This document shows, one piece after another, positions 4,975 through 5,346 of a stretch of DNA of 5,346 nt. The translations under genes were made by a program, and so were the position numbers. The stretch's first letter is position 1; every line of letters starts with the position of its first letter. The notes under the pieces were generated by a model, which saw nothing but the letters and a program-made list of their open reading frames with translations, was not told the DNA's origin and searched no databases. Source of the DNA: an uncultured Anaerolineales bacterium. Its GTDB lineage: Bacteria; Chloroflexota; Anaerolineae; Anaerolineales; Villigracilaceae. The stretch lies in assembly GCA_937928015.1 (NCBI GenBank), contig CALFXA010000136.1, positions 1-5,346 on the forward strand, in the 5' to 3' direction.

Positions 4975-5346
4975 ACGAAGATTTCCTCATCAGCCTTCAA
5001 AAAGAGCCGCAACAAGAATTTACAGCCAGGCTGTACAGAAAAATAACTCAACCTGCTGAGCCATCATCCTCTATTGCCTCCGTGAAACGGCTCGGTCTCC
5101 CCTTTGCCATCCTTATCACAGCACTCGCGCTGGCTTTCGTCTTCGTGCCCAGTGTACGCGCTGATGTGGAGTTCTTGATTCGGAAAATTGCGGGGGTTTC
5201 CTTCGAGGAACTAAGCCAGTCACCCATTGCCTGTGACCCGATGAAATGCGACCCAGGCGAAGAACTGCTGGGGACCATGTCGGTGGAAGAGGCACAGGCG
5301 GCTGTTCCATTTGCGATCCACCTACCCGACTGGACTCCTGATGGGT
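4971..5346 (+). CDS. Probable membrane anti-sigma factor with DUF4367-like domain (3' end outside window)
   Basis: The ATG at 4971 overlaps the sigma factor stop codon (ATGA), with GGGAG 5 bases upstream; the frame is open to the end of the window (125 codons). A short cytoplasmic N-terminus (1-40; DFLISLQKEPQQEF then TARLYRKI) resembles the start of proteins paired with ECF sigma factors in Chloroflexota. One membrane segment follows (about 41-59, LGLPFAILITALALAFVFV), preceded by Lys39-Arg40, which favours an N-in topology. The outer part contains AAVPFAIHLPDWTPDG (110-125), matching the start of DUF4367-like domains found outside the membrane in such proteins. Cys88 and Cys93 (CDPMKC) may form a disulphide or bind metal. 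The inferred role is to hold the sigma factor at the membrane until an outside signal arrives. There is no clear zinc-binding ZAS motif (HxxxCxxC) in the cytoplasmic part, so the sigma-binding mode is uncertain. Confidence 0.8.
   Translation, partial: MNEDFLISLQKEPQQEFTARLYRKITQPAEPSSSIASVKRLGLPFAILITALALAFVFVPSVRADVEFLIRKIAGVSFEELSQSPIACDPMKCDPGEELLGTMSVEEAQAAVPFAIHLPDWTPDG

Noticed and set aside
4803..5310. Minus-strand open frames opposite the sigma and anti-sigma genes
   Set aside because: The plus strand carries recognisable sigma region 4, a coupled ATGA start, a membrane segment and a DUF4367-like motif. The minus frames are Ser/Arg-rich without features.

Overview
The window looks like ordinary chromosome of a moderately GC-rich bacterium. 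Sampled 60-base lines are about 65-73% GC in the first two genes and the mutase, and about 47-48% in the sigma factor gene. My best guess is Chloroflexota (Anaerolineae-like). This rests on the gene types together: a CoxD/CoxE-like MoxR-VWA pair, a split methylmalonyl-CoA mutase large subunit, an ECF sigma factor with a DUF4367-like anti-sigma factor, and a TAGGGGCGACCC-type intergenic palindrome. No rRNA or marker gene settles the assignment, so it remains an inference.

Layout. (1) Bases 2-601 (+) are the C-terminal part of a MoxR-family AAA+ ATPase whose Walker A region lies upstream of the window. After 50 bases carrying a perfect 14-bp hairpin comes a complete 458-residue CoxE-like von Willebrand factor A protein (652-2028, +). 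The pair is a probable two-gene ATPase/adaptor module of the kind that matures or activates metal-dependent enzyme complexes. A 44-base perfect palindrome that includes the VWA stop codon closes it and can serve as a terminator in both directions. (2) On the minus strand are a small PilZ-domain protein (2080-2436) with its own promoter and a strong Shine-Dalgarno and, upstream of it behind a separate hairpin terminator, the B12-free large subunit of methylmalonyl-CoA mutase (2595-4277). (3) A 160-bp divergent control region (4278-4437) holds outward -10 boxes for the mutase and for a sigma factor gene, with a CRP-type palindrome almost midway between them. (4) Bases 4438-4974 (+) encode an ECF-type sigma factor, probably translated from a leaderless or nearly leaderless transcript. 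It overlaps by ATGA a gene that runs off the window end (4971 onward, +), a one-pass membrane protein best read as its cognate anti-sigma factor.

I see no mobile element, CRISPR array, tRNA or rRNA, and no gene-free stretch above 300 bases. I did not find a clearly new system. The most interesting points are the shared control region between central propionate/methylmalonyl metabolism and an ECF sigma/anti-sigma pair, the apparently leaderless sigma gene, and the mutase large subunit without its cobalamin-binding partner beside it.
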